This document shows, in pieces, positions 33,093 through 41,901 of a stretch of 64,000 nucleotides of DNA. Position 1 is the stretch's first letter. The number at the start of each line of letters is the position of its first letter. The DNA is from JBBQXY01 sp051004815 (GTDB lineage: Bacteria > Chloroflexota > Ktedonobacteria > Ktedonobacterales > Ktedonobacteraceae): assembly GCA_051004815.1 (NCBI GenBank), contig JBPCJY010000212.1, positions 1 to 64,000 of the forward strand, read 5' to 3'. A program made the translations under genes and the position numbers. Below the pieces are notes generated by a model. That model was not told the origin of the DNA, made no database searches, and saw only the letters and a program-made list of their open reading frames with translations.

Positions 33093-35309
33093 TTAAGTGA
33101 TGGTGGTAGCTGTAGGTGTTCTCTCTTCGTGCTGAGTATCGGGGTGACGCACTGGTTCAGGCATGAAAGGAGTATCTAAAATACATAGGTCTGCTCGCCC
33201 TGCCGCGATGATTGTATTGACCTGGTTGCTGGTTGTGAGATAGCCGCCGACCAGCGTAGGAATACTCGCCCCATTACGCACACGATCGCTGAGTTGCGTC
33301 AGAAATCCTCGACCATAGGCCGGTTCGCCCTCCATCGTCGTTTGACCCGCTTGTATGGCGATTATATCACATCCATGCTCGTGCAAAACCTGGGCAAAGC
33401 TAATGGCATCGCTCACGTCAAAGCCACCCTTGACACAGTCTGTCACTGATATCGCCACTCCTAACGGTTTGTTTTCCGGCCATGCCACGCGTACCGCATC
33501 GAAAACTTCCAGGGGGAAGCGCATACGTTGCTCCAAACTTCCGCCGTACTCGTCGCTGCGTTGATTGGTGAGCGGCGAAAGGAAGCTAGCCAGGAGATAG
33601 CCATGCGCCATGTTGAGCTGTAGCAGATCAAAACCTGCCTCCTGTGCCATCCGGGTTGCGGAGACAAAGTCGTGCAGCACCTTACCCATCTCTGTACGGT
33701 CCATCTCTTTGGGAACCTGGCTCTGTGGCGTGTAAGGGAGAGGCGATGCTGAAAGTAACGGCCAATTTCCCTGGCGCAATGGTCTATCCAAACCCTCTGA
33801 CTTTGGGCGTGTCGAGCCACGTCGTCCCGCGTGATTCAACTGCATAGCGACCTTGGCGGACGAGGATGCATGAATTGCTTGCACGATGTCCTGCCACGCG
33901 GCCATATGATTGCTATCGTACATGCCCAGGCAACGCGGAGTAATACGTCCTTCCGGGGAAATCGCCGTGAGCGCGGTCATGACCATGCCCACTCCAGTAC
34001 GCAGATGGTCAGTGAATTGACCAGCATACCTGCTATAAGGAGTGCCATTTTGTGAAGAATAAGCATCAGGTGCCTCATGCGTTCCCAGCGAAATAACAAC
34101 TCGATTGGCAATGGTTATTGCGCGTACTTGCAATGGCGTGAAGAGCGGCGGCGGCGCGACAATTGGCTCTCTCCCATAAGTTGTAAGGGCAAACCAACGG
34201 TCAACGGCATCGCCAAAACGAGGATCGCGCAAGCGAAGATCATCATACGAGATTCTGCCGCTGCGGGTAAGCAACTGGAAGGTAAACTGCATTGGCTCCA
34301 GGCCGAGGTAGCGTTTGATGGTTTCGAAATAGGACTGGCTCTCTTCCGCCGCCCGTTGAAAGACCTCGACGACTGGTTTGCGTTCTAGCTCGTATTCGTT
34401 CAAAGCGATTTCCAGGTCAGCATGTTGCTCGAGGGCGGTAGCAAGGGCGATGGCATCCTCCATCGCCAGCTTGGTCCCTGAACCGATGGAGAAGTGCGCA
34501 GTATGGACGGCATCACCGAGCAATACGACATTGCCATGGTGCCATGTTTTGGTCTTGAGCGTTGGGAAGTTGACCCACTTTGAATTGTTCGAGAGCAGGG
34601 TAGCCCCTTCAAGGTTATCTGCCAGTAACTTTTGACAGTAGGCAATACTTTCAGCCTCGTCCGCTTTGTCCAGCCCAGCGTTCAGCCATGATTGCTCGTC
34701 GCACTCGACAATAAAGGTGCTGGTGCTGCCGCTAAAGGGATAGGCATGTACCTGAAATAGCCCATGGTCGTTTTCGCGAAAAATAAAGGTGAAGGCATCC
34801 AACACTTTGTTCGCTCCCAACCAGATATATTTGGCCTTTCCTGCCGCAATCGTCGGTTTGAGGAAAGGAGCGTAGGTTTTGCGAACAATGCTATTGAGAC
34901 CATCAGCCGCGATAAGTAAATCATAGTCAGGTAGGTCGGAAAGACTGTTAATCTCGCACTGGAACTGTATGGTGATACCCAACTCTGCGCAACGTTTTTG
35001 GAGAATATGCAGCAGTTGCTTGCGCGAGATGCTGGCAATGACATGACCACCGCAGCGAATCGTCTCGTCACGATAATGCACATCGATGGCATCCCAGATC
35101 ACAAAACGTCCGGTGATCTGCTCGTATGTTTTATAGTCGGCGCGTTGGAACGAGGCCAGTGTGCGATCAGAGAAGACGACGCCCCAACCATAGGTTACGT
35201 TCTTTGGGTTGCGCTCGATGATGGTGATATCGTGTGCCGGGTTCGCCTTTTTGAGCAGTAGCGCACTATAGAGGCCCGCCGGTCCAGCACCAAGAATAAC
35301 AATCTTCAC
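33093..35309 (-). CDS. Two-domain FAD monooxygenase / old yellow enzyme, salicylyl-CoA or 2-aminobenzoyl-CoA type
   Basis: 738 residues from the GTG at 35309 (AGGAAGGGG 6 nt upstream); an ATG at 35330 overlapping the previous stop is the alternative. Residues ~1-370 are a class A flavin monooxygenase: GAGPAGLYSALLLKKANP, ERNPKNVTYGWGVVFSD and GDAVHTAHFSIGSGTKLAME. Residues ~385-720 are an OYE-like barrel: VAMQLNHAGRRGSTRPKSEG, DLLQLNMAHGYLLASFLSPL, SDEYGGSLEQR. This fusion is known from salicylyl-CoA 5-hydroxylase and from 2-aminobenzoyl-CoA monooxygenase/reductase, which hydroxylates and then reduces the aromatic ring. With no ring-cleaving dioxygenase but beta-oxidation genes nearby, the second is favoured. 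Confidence 0.87.
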   Translation of the reverse strand: MKIVILGAGPAGLYSALLLKKANPAHDITIIERNPKNVTYGWGVVFSDRTLASFQRADYKTYEQITGRFVIWDAIDVHYRDETIRCGGHVIASISRKQLLHILQKRCAELGITIQFQCEINSLSDLPDYDLLIAADGLNSIVRKTYAPFLKPTIAAGKAKYIWLGANKVLDAFTFIFRENDHGLFQVHAYPFSGSTSTFIVECDEQSWLNAGLDKADEAESIAYCQKLLADNLEGATLLSNNSKWVNFPTLKTKTWHHGNVVLLGDAVHTAHFSIGSGTKLAMEDAIALATALEQHADLEIALNEYELERKPVVEVFQRAAEESQSYFETIKRYLGLEPMQFTFQLLTRSGRISYDDLRLRDPRFGDAVDRWFALTTYGREPIVAPPPLFTPLQVRAITIANRVVISLGTHEAPDAYSSQNGTPYSRYAGQFTDHLRTGVGMVMTALTAISPEGRITPRCLGMYDSNHMAAWQDIVQAIHASSSAKVAMQLNHAGRRGSTRPKSEGLDRPLRQGNWPLLSASPLPYTPQSQVPKEMDRTEMGKVLHDFVSATRMAQEAGFDLLQLNMAHGYLLASFLSPLTNQRSDEYGGSLEQRMRFPLEVFDAVRVAWPENKPLGVAISVTDCVKGGFDVSDAISFAQVLHEHGCDIIAIQAGQTTMEGEPAYGRGFLTQLSDRVRNGASIPTLVGGYLTTSNQVNTIIAAGRADLCILDTPFMPEPVRHPDTQHEERTPTATTIT

Positions 35310-35326
35310 CGTGTACCCCTTCCTGC

Positions 35327-36217
35327 TCATTGCCCTTTAGTCGTGTTGACCAACGAGACGCGTCTGCCGAGGCCGTGCAGAACCGCTGCGAGTCGATCCA
35401 GTTGGGCGAGTTCAGGCAGCGTGGGGAAGAGTACGAGTTCATCACAGCCAGCCTCTTCATAGCCACGAATGAACTGGGCTATCGCTTGTGGCGTAGTGAG
35501 CAGACCTGCCGCGATCCTTTCGGCAAAGGGGCCGGTAAACGCGTAGTAGTCTCTCAAATAGTGCTTGCCAGCTTCTTCCATAGCTTCGTCTCCCAGGGCA
35601 AAGTAACCCTGCGCCCATAGCTGTGGTTGACCGGGACGCCCCGCGTCGCTCCACGCGGCTCGCGCCTTGTCGGCCGCACGGGCAAAGGCTTTGGGTGGCC
35701 CTCCACCATGAACATAGCCATCAGCATAGCGAGCGACACGCGCAAAGCCCTGGTCACTCAAGCCCCCGATGAGCAAATCAGGTCCCCTGGCACGGGTGGA
35801 GTGCGGACTGATAGTACCCTCTTCCCACAAGGTGCGTAACGTGGCAAGTTGTTCTGACAGGCGTTTTCCCCTGGCGCGGAAGTTGATACCAGCGGCATCA
35901 TAATCTTCTCTACGCGCTCCCACAGCAAGTCCAAGTACGAGGCGGCCATTGGAGAGAGCATCAATGGAGGCGGTCACTTTCGCGAGTAGAGTAGTATTGT
36001 GCAGCAGCCCAATGACAATGGTGGTTGCCAATTGTACGCGCTGGGTGACGGCAGCGGCAGCCGCCAACGCAGTCAATGGTTCAAAGCTATCGTAGACCAG
36101 GCGGTCAAGCACTCCCAGGCTAGAAAATGGCCCCTCATCGGCCCGCCGTGCCCATTCAATGATCAATTGCCCATCTGCTCCTGGAACCGTGGAAGGTAAG
36201 CCAACTCCAATACGCAT
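35327..36217 (-). CDS. LLM class (luciferase-like) flavin/F420-dependent oxidoreductase
   Basis: 296 residues. RIGVGLPSTVPG at the N-terminus, the TTIVIGLLHNTTLLAKVTA strand-helix and NGRLVLGLAVGARREDYDAA are typical of the family. Such enzymes use FMN or F420 for monooxygenation or hydride transfer. Its role in the pathway is unclear: it may process a ring intermediate or be a ligand-linked side gene. The ATG at 36217 has AAGGGAG 7 nt upstream, better than the ATG 11 codons earlier. Its stop overlaps the alternative monooxygenase start. Confidence 0.85.
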   Translation of the reverse strand: MRIGVGLPSTVPGADGQLIIEWARRADEGPFSSLGVLDRLVYDSFEPLTALAAAAAVTQRVQLATTIVIGLLHNTTLLAKVTASIDALSNGRLVLGLAVGARREDYDAAGINFRARGKRLSEQLATLRTLWEEGTISPHSTRARGPDLLIGGLSDQGFARVARYADGYVHGGGPPKAFARAADKARAAWSDAGRPGQPQLWAQGYFALGDEAMEEAGKHYLRDYYAFTGPFAERIAAGLLTTPQAIAQFIRGYEEAGCDELVLFPTLPELAQLDRLAAVLHGLGRRVSLVNTTKGQ

Positions 36218-36342
36218 ATGCCAACTCCCTTGTTGCCTATAATTTTTCATAGGAACTGCGCATAACAGTGCCTATTCAATTGGAGATAGCTTATTATAGC
36301 ACAAGAGAAGAGGCAGGTCGCATAACTTGCGTCTGACCAAAA

Positions 36343-36371
36343 CAATCGCCTGGAGGCTCTCCAAGCGATTG
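36343..36371 (-). terminator. Intercistronic hairpin after the binding-protein gene
   Basis: CAATCGCCTGGAG and CTCCAAGCGATTG pair over 12 bp with one mismatch and a 3 nt loop, 38 nt past the stop of the substrate-binding protein gene and ~130 nt before the LLM gene. It may be a leaky terminator or an mRNA-stability hairpin setting transporter versus enzyme levels. Confidence 0.5.
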
Positions 36372-36408
36372 CAACGAGATGTTCATTTGTAGCAAGAGGG
36401 TTGTGGTA

Positions 36409-37674
36409 TTAGAAGTGCGATTGCTGTGCAGCCGTTCCGGTGAAATCAGGGGTCAGTGCCCTGAAATCGGCGGGCTGCGTGGGGTCAACCTGGAAAACGA
36501 CCGAATCGCGTGTAGGAACGCGCTGGTCGGGTGATGAACCATAGTTGGCTGGCGGTAGCAAGCCACCCAAATCGACATTGTGCAATGACAGGAAGGCATT
36601 ATAGAGGCCATCACGCGAGATGTCATTGTTCGCCATGGCCTTCTTCAAGATGGCGTAGGTGATTTCAGACTCAGCATAGCCAAACTCAAAGTAGCCATCA
36701 GGCTTCTGGGTTGGCGCATATTTCTGGACATCTTGCAGCAACTGTGCCATACCTGGTACGGAGGTGTCACCCCATGAAGCACCCTGAGACATTACCCAGA
36801 CCTTGGTGAGCAGTGGCTTCAGAGCAGGAACAGCGAGCAGTCCATTCGCCCACGCCGGACTCTGGAGAATCCACTGTGGATTGTAGCCAAGTTGGGCAGC
36901 TTTGCCGACAATGGAGGCTGTGACGAGTGGCAATGTGGTGAGGAAGACGTACTTTGCTCCCTTGGCTTTCATTTGCGAGACTTGTGCGGTAAAGTCAGTA
37001 TCGGTTGGTGCGTAACTGGCTTCCGCTACATCGTTCATATGATAGGCACTGACAGCTTCTTTGTAGCCGGTTTGTCCATCCTGGCCGTACTCATCATTCT
37101 GGTAGATGATCCCTGTCGCGGGACTCTTCACACCCAGCTTGTTGACAACGTAGTCAAAAGCATTTTCGACCTGCAAACGATAGGGCGTCCCTACGAGGAT
37201 GAGATACTTCTCGCGTGCCAGCGCGGAAGACAGCGTGGCCGCTGAAACCAACATGTGATCGGCAGCGGCAAGGTCTTTGATGGCGAACGTGGTGGGTGTT
37301 CCCAGGCTGTCCGCAATCATCAACACTTGATTGTGGATTTGATTGTACTTTTGTACCTCAATTTGTGGATTGTACTGCGAATCCTCCTCGATGAATTTTA
37401 CCTTGTAGCCGTTGATGCCGCTGTTATCGTTGACGTGTTTGAAGAACGTCTCAACGCCATTTGCCAGAGGATCACCAACCGGGGCTGCTACCGGCCCCGA
37501 ATACGGTGAGATTATCCCCAGGGTGATGGTTTTACTCGCTACATCGACGCCGGGACCAGTTTTAAGTCCACTTCCAGTGCCGTTATTTGAGCTGTTGCTG
37601 GCGCATCCAGAGAGTGCCATCACACCGATGGCAAAGATACCTATGCAAGCAAAAAGTGTCTTCCTGGTAAGCAT
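36409..37674 (-). CDS. Liv-type ABC transporter substrate-binding lipoprotein
   Basis: 421 residues from the ATG at 37674 (GGAAGAGG 8 nt upstream). The signal peptide ends in MALSGC, followed by an Asn/Ser/Gly linker. ASKTITLGIISPYSGPVAAPVG begins the type I periplasmic-binding fold of the leucine/isoleucine/valine family (given here in parts: LGIISPYSGPVAAP). The protein should capture the ligand outside and pass it to the LivHMGF complex. In operons with aromatic catabolic genes, members often bind aromatic acids, which fits here. Confidence 0.9.
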   Translation of the reverse strand: MLTRKTLFACIGIFAIGVMALSGCASNSSNNGTGSGLKTGPGVDVASKTITLGIISPYSGPVAAPVGDPLANGVETFFKHVNDNSGINGYKVKFIEEDSQYNPQIEVQKYNQIHNQVLMIADSLGTPTTFAIKDLAAADHMLVSAATLSSALAREKYLILVGTPYRLQVENAFDYVVNKLGVKSPATGIIYQNDEYGQDGQTGYKEAVSAYHMNDVAEASYAPTDTDFTAQVSQMKAKGAKYVFLTTLPLVTASIVGKAAQLGYNPQWILQSPAWANGLLAVPALKPLLTKVWVMSQGASWGDTSVPGMAQLLQDVQKYAPTQKPDGYFEFGYAESEITYAILKKAMANNDISRDGLYNAFLSLHNVDLGGLLPPANYGSSPDQRVPTRDSVVFQVDPTQPADFRALTPDFTGTAAQQSHF

Positions 37675-37845
37675 ATGTTGTACCTCTTCCTGCAATATTC
37701 GCGATAACGACGGTCGAGGATGTACTCCCTTGTTGCATTCCTGAGCGTGAACCCTATCCCACAGCCGTGTGGAATTGAGGAATGCCAGGGAGAAATGCAC
37801 TACATTGCCAAAATCCTCTTGTGTTTGACCTGTCATGCCCAAAGC

Positions 37846-39069
37846 CTATGCGCTCTCGCCTTTTGTGGGCGTTGGGCTTTCTGCATCCACTGGTAGATCA
37901 GTGATCTCGGCTGGTTCACCTCCTTCATCTTTACGCATATTGAACTTGTGGAGCAGCACCTGGCCTCGGCGCACAAGTCCAATCACTCCTCCTGGCTCAA
38001 AGAGCAAGAAGGCGATAATCAGTAGACCATACAGAAGGGCATTCAGATCGCCACTATTGATGATACCTGAACCGCTGGCAACAGGCAACAAGGCAAAATG
38101 ATCGATAATCAGTGGCAACCCGAACACGAATGCGGCTCCAAGCATTGAACCCCAGACGCTAGCGATGCCACCGATGATGATGGCGGCGACAAACTGGATG
38201 GAGAGCGTTAGACTCCAGTAATCGGGGATGATATAGCGACTATACGACGCAAACAGTGCGCCTGAGATACCCGCCAGGAACGAAGACAGGATAAATGCGC
38301 CCATCTTTGCTTCAAAGAGATTGACTCCCATAATGGTCGCGCCTATTTCGTTATCGCGCACGGCATGAAACGCACGCCCTGCCCGCGAACGCATGACGTT
38401 ATAGACAAAGAGTGCCGCCAGCACTAAAACCAGCAGAATCAACAAGAAATATTGCTGGCCGGATGTCAGCGCAAAACCTAAGAATGCGTTTTGCTGACTA
38501 AAGGAAGCATCGCCAATGGCGGGTACGGGGAAGGCTCTTCCCTGTGGGCCGCCTGTGATGCCACGGGCATTGAGGAAGATATACTGCCCGATAAAAATCA
38601 AGGCGAGCGTGACGATACCGAGGTAAAACCCTTTCAAGCGTAGAGCGGTCGGGCCAACTAAGGCCCCAGCGAGTGCTGCGACAATGCCTGCTGCCGGAAG
38701 CCAGATATAAAATGGCAGGTTCAGGCCGAATGGATCAAGTGGAGATGACGGTATGTCACCGCCGAGATAAGCAGCAGTATACGCGCCAATGGCCATAAAG
38801 AAGGCGATGCCCAGCGAAATCTGGCCCGTGTCACCCGAAAGGACGTTGAGCGAAAGTGTTGCAATCGCTGCGATCAGCGTATAGTTGATGATCGTGAACC
38901 AGTCATCATTGGCTACGGTAAAGAAGACAAGCCCAACCGCCACAAGCAGAATAACGGTGATCCAGCGTGAGGTCCTACTTCCCAGGAGCCGTGATGACGG
39001 GGTGGCAGAAGATGCAGCGATTGCGGTGTTGGCGTTCGTTGGTATCCGCGTCTCAGGTGATGAACTCAT
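37846..39069 (-). CDS. livM: Branched-chain amino acid type ABC permease LivM
   Basis: 407 residues, about 10 hydrophobic segments. It contains the LLSGDTGQISLG-like motif (NVLSGDTGQISLGIAFFMAI), an ARGITGGPQGRAFPVP loop, and the EAA-like cytoplasmic loop SRAGRAFHAVRDNEIGATIM. The C-terminal tail is acidic and Pro-rich. Forms the pore with LivH. Start overlaps the LivH stop by 4 nt. A gap of 171 nt separates it from the binding-protein gene. Confidence 0.9.
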   Translation of the reverse strand: MSSSPETRIPTNANTAIAASSATPSSRLLGSRTSRWITVILLVAVGLVFFTVANDDWFTIINYTLIAAIATLSLNVLSGDTGQISLGIAFFMAIGAYTAAYLGGDIPSSPLDPFGLNLPFYIWLPAAGIVAALAGALVGPTALRLKGFYLGIVTLALIFIGQYIFLNARGITGGPQGRAFPVPAIGDASFSQQNAFLGFALTSGQQYFLLILLVLVLAALFVYNVMRSRAGRAFHAVRDNEIGATIMGVNLFEAKMGAFILSSFLAGISGALFASYSRYIIPDYWSLTLSIQFVAAIIIGGIASVWGSMLGAAFVFGLPLIIDHFALLPVASGSGIINSGDLNALLYGLLIIAFLLFEPGGVIGLVRRGQVLLHKFNMRKDEGGEPAEITDLPVDAESPTPTKGESA

Positions 39070-39965
39070 ATGCGCTCCACCTTTCTTGTACCAAAGAGAC
39101 CATAGGGGCGAATGAGCAGGACAAGAATCATGATCAGATAGGGCGTAATCTGATGGATACCTGTACCCAGAAAGCCAGCGACCTGGTTTTCATAGCCAGC
39201 CGTCAGGTCTTGCACCAGGCCAATAATGATGCCACCAACTATCGCTCCGACAATGGAGTCAACGCCGCCCAAGATAATAGCAGGGAACGCCAGCAGCGCG
39301 GCACCACCCAGCGTTGGGTCCATCGCATAAGAACTCATAGCGAGAAAGACACCGCCGATAGTGGCGATGGCAGCCGATATCCCCCACGCCAGCGCATAGA
39401 CCGTGCGGATGTTGATCCCCACTGCCAATGCAGCTTCCTGATCGAGTGCTGTCGCACGCATGGCCAGCCCATAGCGCGTGTATTGGAAGAAATAAAAGAG
39501 GATGGCGCACAATACGATCGTCACAGTGATGGTTAGCAAGTCATTGGCACCAAGGTGGACGTTCGCAATGTTAAAACCAGCCGTGATTGTGTAGGAAGAA
39601 GCCGCTGGAATGGGATTCGACCCCCATCCCACCACGACTGCGGTGCGCAGGATAGTATCCAGGCCAATGGTAATCATCAAGATGGAGAAAACTGGACGAC
39701 CAATCATACGGCGCAGGATAAAGCGTTCAAAGAGGAGACCGATCACGACCGTCACTGCGACGCCCGCTAGTACGGCAACAATAAAGTTCAGATGCCACTC
39801 AAACACTGCTGACGAAACCACATATGCCCCTACCAACAGCAGTTCACCTTGCGCAAAGTTGATGACCTCGCTGGCTTTGAAAATAATAGAGAAGCCCAGT
39901 CCGATTAAGGCATAAATACAACCCAGTGCGATGCCCGCGAAGGCTATTTGCAAAAAATAAGCCAC
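39066..39965 (-). CDS. livH: Branched-chain amino acid type ABC permease LivH
   Basis: 299 residues from the GTG at 39965, chosen because AAAGGAAAG precedes it and the protein then begins with the family's AYFLQIAFAGIALGCIYALI helix. INFAQGELLLVGAYV and the EAA-like loop TRYGLAMRATALDQEAALAV are diagnostic. About 8 membrane segments. Dimerises with LivM. Confidence 0.9.
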   Translation of the reverse strand: MAYFLQIAFAGIALGCIYALIGLGFSIIFKASEVINFAQGELLLVGAYVVSSAVFEWHLNFIVAVLAGVAVTVVIGLLFERFILRRMIGRPVFSILMITIGLDTILRTAVVVGWGSNPIPAASSYTITAGFNIANVHLGANDLLTITVTIVLCAILFYFFQYTRYGLAMRATALDQEAALAVGINIRTVYALAWGISAAIATIGGVFLAMSSYAMDPTLGGAALLAFPAIILGGVDSIVGAIVGGIIIGLVQDLTAGYENQVAGFLGTGIHQITPYLIMILVLLIRPYGLFGTRKVERI

Positions 39966-40006
39966 GTTCTTTCCTTTCCCTCCTGTGCGCGAAACCAAGC
40001 GTGCTG

Positions 40007-40870
40007 CTATACGGAATGCTCTTCAGTTGAGATGGGCAGCGCGGCGGTTCCTTCTCCGAACTCCTCGCCCAAATAGGCTTTGATGACGTTGGGATTGGCC
40101 TGTACCACGGCGGGTGTTCCCTGGGCGATGACGCGTCCGAAGTCTAAGACCATAACGCGGTCAGCAATACCCATCACAAGTGCCATATCGTGCTCAACTA
40201 AAATTTGTGTGACGCCGAGCTGTTCTTTGATATCCAGGATGATAGAAGCGATCTCCTCCGTCTCTTCCGTCCCCATGCCTGCCACCGGTTCATCCAGTAG
40301 CAAGAGCTTGGGTTCGAGAGCCAATGCACGCGCCAGGTCAGCCCGCTTTTGTAAACCGTAGGGAAGGCTTCGCAATGGGAAGTTGCACATATGCTCCAGG
40401 TCCATCAAGTGCAGCAGGTGCAAGCAATAAGCTCGATTGTGTTTCTCCTCGTTGCGCGTCTTGCCGATGTAAAGACCGCCCAGGATGATGCCACTTTTCA
40501 TGCGGGTGTGCCGACCCAGCAGCAGATAATCGAGCACCGTGGTATTGGGAAATTGTCCAAGATTTTGGAAGGTACGCGCAATGCCAGCGCGTGCCACTTG
40601 ATAGGTTTTCAATTTTAGCAGGTCCTGCCCTTGATAGGTGACGGTACCGGCCACTGGTTGATAGACTCGCGAGAGCACATTAAATAGCGAGGTTTTGCCC
40701 GCACCATTGGGGCCAATCACCGCGAACAATTCACCTGACTGTACCGTGAACGATACATCCGTGAGTGCCTTCACGCCCGCGAAGCGTACGAAAACCCCCT
40801 CAACCGCAAGCAATGGTGGGTGCGTAGCACTATTTTTTGCAGTTGCTAAAACGTCACTCACAGTGTCCAC
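40007..40870 (-). CDS. livG: ABC transporter ATP-binding protein LivG
   Basis: 287 residues. Walker A GPNGAGKTSLFNVL, signature LRSLPYGLQKRADLARALAL and Walker B LLLLDEPVAGMG are intact, followed by the H-loop in ILVEHDMALVMGIADR. The SLPYGLQKR signature and the extended LivG insertion (HTRMKSGIILGGLY) match the LivG subtype. A GTG start overlaps the LivF stop. Confidence 0.92.
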   Translation of the reverse strand: MDTVSDVLATAKNSATHPPLLAVEGVFVRFAGVKALTDVSFTVQSGELFAVIGPNGAGKTSLFNVLSRVYQPVAGTVTYQGQDLLKLKTYQVARAGIARTFQNLGQFPNTTVLDYLLLGRHTRMKSGIILGGLYIGKTRNEEKHNRAYCLHLLHLMDLEHMCNFPLRSLPYGLQKRADLARALALEPKLLLLDEPVAGMGTEETEEIASIILDIKEQLGVTQILVEHDMALVMGIADRVMVLDFGRVIAQGTPAVVQANPNVIKAYLGEEFGEGTAALPISTEEHSV

Positions 40871-41646
40871 CTCTTCTCTACCCGCTTTCGTAGTCGGATG
40901 CCCATGCTGTCCGTGCCGCCTTCGTGCAAGCCCAGGTAGAATTTGCGCACACTCTCATCTTGTAGCAATTCGGTTGCGGGTTGCGCCAGCACGACTTTTC
41001 CGGTTTCCAGCACGTAGCCATAACTGGCAACAGAGAGTGCCATTTGCGCATTCTGCTCGATTAACAGCACAGCAGTGCCGCTATCATGAATTTCTCTGAT
41101 GATAGTGCGTATCTGCTGCACCATAAATGGGGCCAGTCCAAGGGAAGGTTCGTCCAATAAGAGCAGTTTGGGGCTGGTCATCAGGCCGCGCCCTATGGCG
41201 AGCATCTGTTGCTCACCGCCTGACAGATACCCCGCGACACTTTTGCGGCGTTCGCGTAAAACTGGAAATAGCTCCATGACGCGCTCATATGCGCGTCGCA
41301 TAGTGGCGGAATTGCGCGAAGAGATAGCACCGGTGCGCAAGTTTTCATCAACAGTCAAATCAGCGAAGAGCCGGCGTCCTTCTAAGACTTGCGAGATGCC
41401 GCGTTGCACTATCTGGGTGGCGTTCAGGCGATCAATACGTTCGCCCTCAAAGTGGATGGCACCACGCACAATACTGGCTTTATGGAAGTTCAGCAGTCCG
41501 GTGATGGCGCGGAAGATCGTGGTTTTACCGGCACCATTGGTACCGAGCAAGGTGACAACACCCTTTTCTGGTACCTCAATCGATACTCCCTGGACCGCTG
41601 GAACGATGCTTTGATAGGTGACGGTGATGTCTTGGAGAAGCAGCAT
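40858..41646 (-). CDS. livF: ABC transporter ATP-binding protein LivF
   Basis: 262 residues from the ATG at 41646 (AGGAGG 8 nt upstream; a 39-codon upstream extension is rejected). Walker A is LGTNGAGKTTIFRAITG, the signature is AGYLSGGEQQMLAIGRGLM and Walker B is LLLLDEPSLGLAP, all typical of LivF. It is the first gene of the operon, unlike most liv operons where the binding protein comes first. Confidence 0.92.
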   Translation of the reverse strand: MLLLQDITVTYQSIVPAVQGVSIEVPEKGVVTLLGTNGAGKTTIFRAITGLLNFHKASIVRGAIHFEGERIDRLNATQIVQRGISQVLEGRRLFADLTVDENLRTGAISSRNSATMRRAYERVMELFPVLRERRKSVAGYLSGGEQQMLAIGRGLMTSPKLLLLDEPSLGLAPFMVQQIRTIIREIHDSGTAVLLIEQNAQMALSVASYGYVLETGKVVLAQPATELLQDESVRKFYLGLHEGGTDSMGIRLRKRVEKRWTL

Positions 41647-41753
41647 AAAGATGTCCTCCTGGGTACCATATTTACTCAGTCGGTTTTCTGCTGAAATAGC
41701 GGGAATGCGCGAATTCGCCGTGTTTAGTTGGTCGAGGAAAACCGCTTCTACAA

Positions 41754-41782
41754 AGTATACCATGGGAGGTTACAGCTATCAA
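41754..41782 (-). promoter_or_regulatory. Sigma-70 type promoter of the liv-aromatic catabolic operon
   Basis: TTGATA (41782-41777), exactly 17 nt, then TATACT (41759-41754) on the minus strand. The start near 41747 gives a ~100 nt leader before livF. Confidence 0.65.
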
Positions 41783-41901
41783 TCCTTTGTTGGAACTGGC
41801 TGATGTTTTGCTTTGCTATTACGAAGACTTATAATATTACTGCTACAATAAAAACGATCTTTGCTTTGTAACGTAGACTGAATTGAGTAGGTAAATATTT
41901 T

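Noticed and set aside
41646..41753. Riboswitch or attenuator in the liv operon leader
   Set aside because: Only a weak 7 bp pairing (CGGTTTT/AAAACCG) over a long loop is present and no known riboswitch box was recognised.
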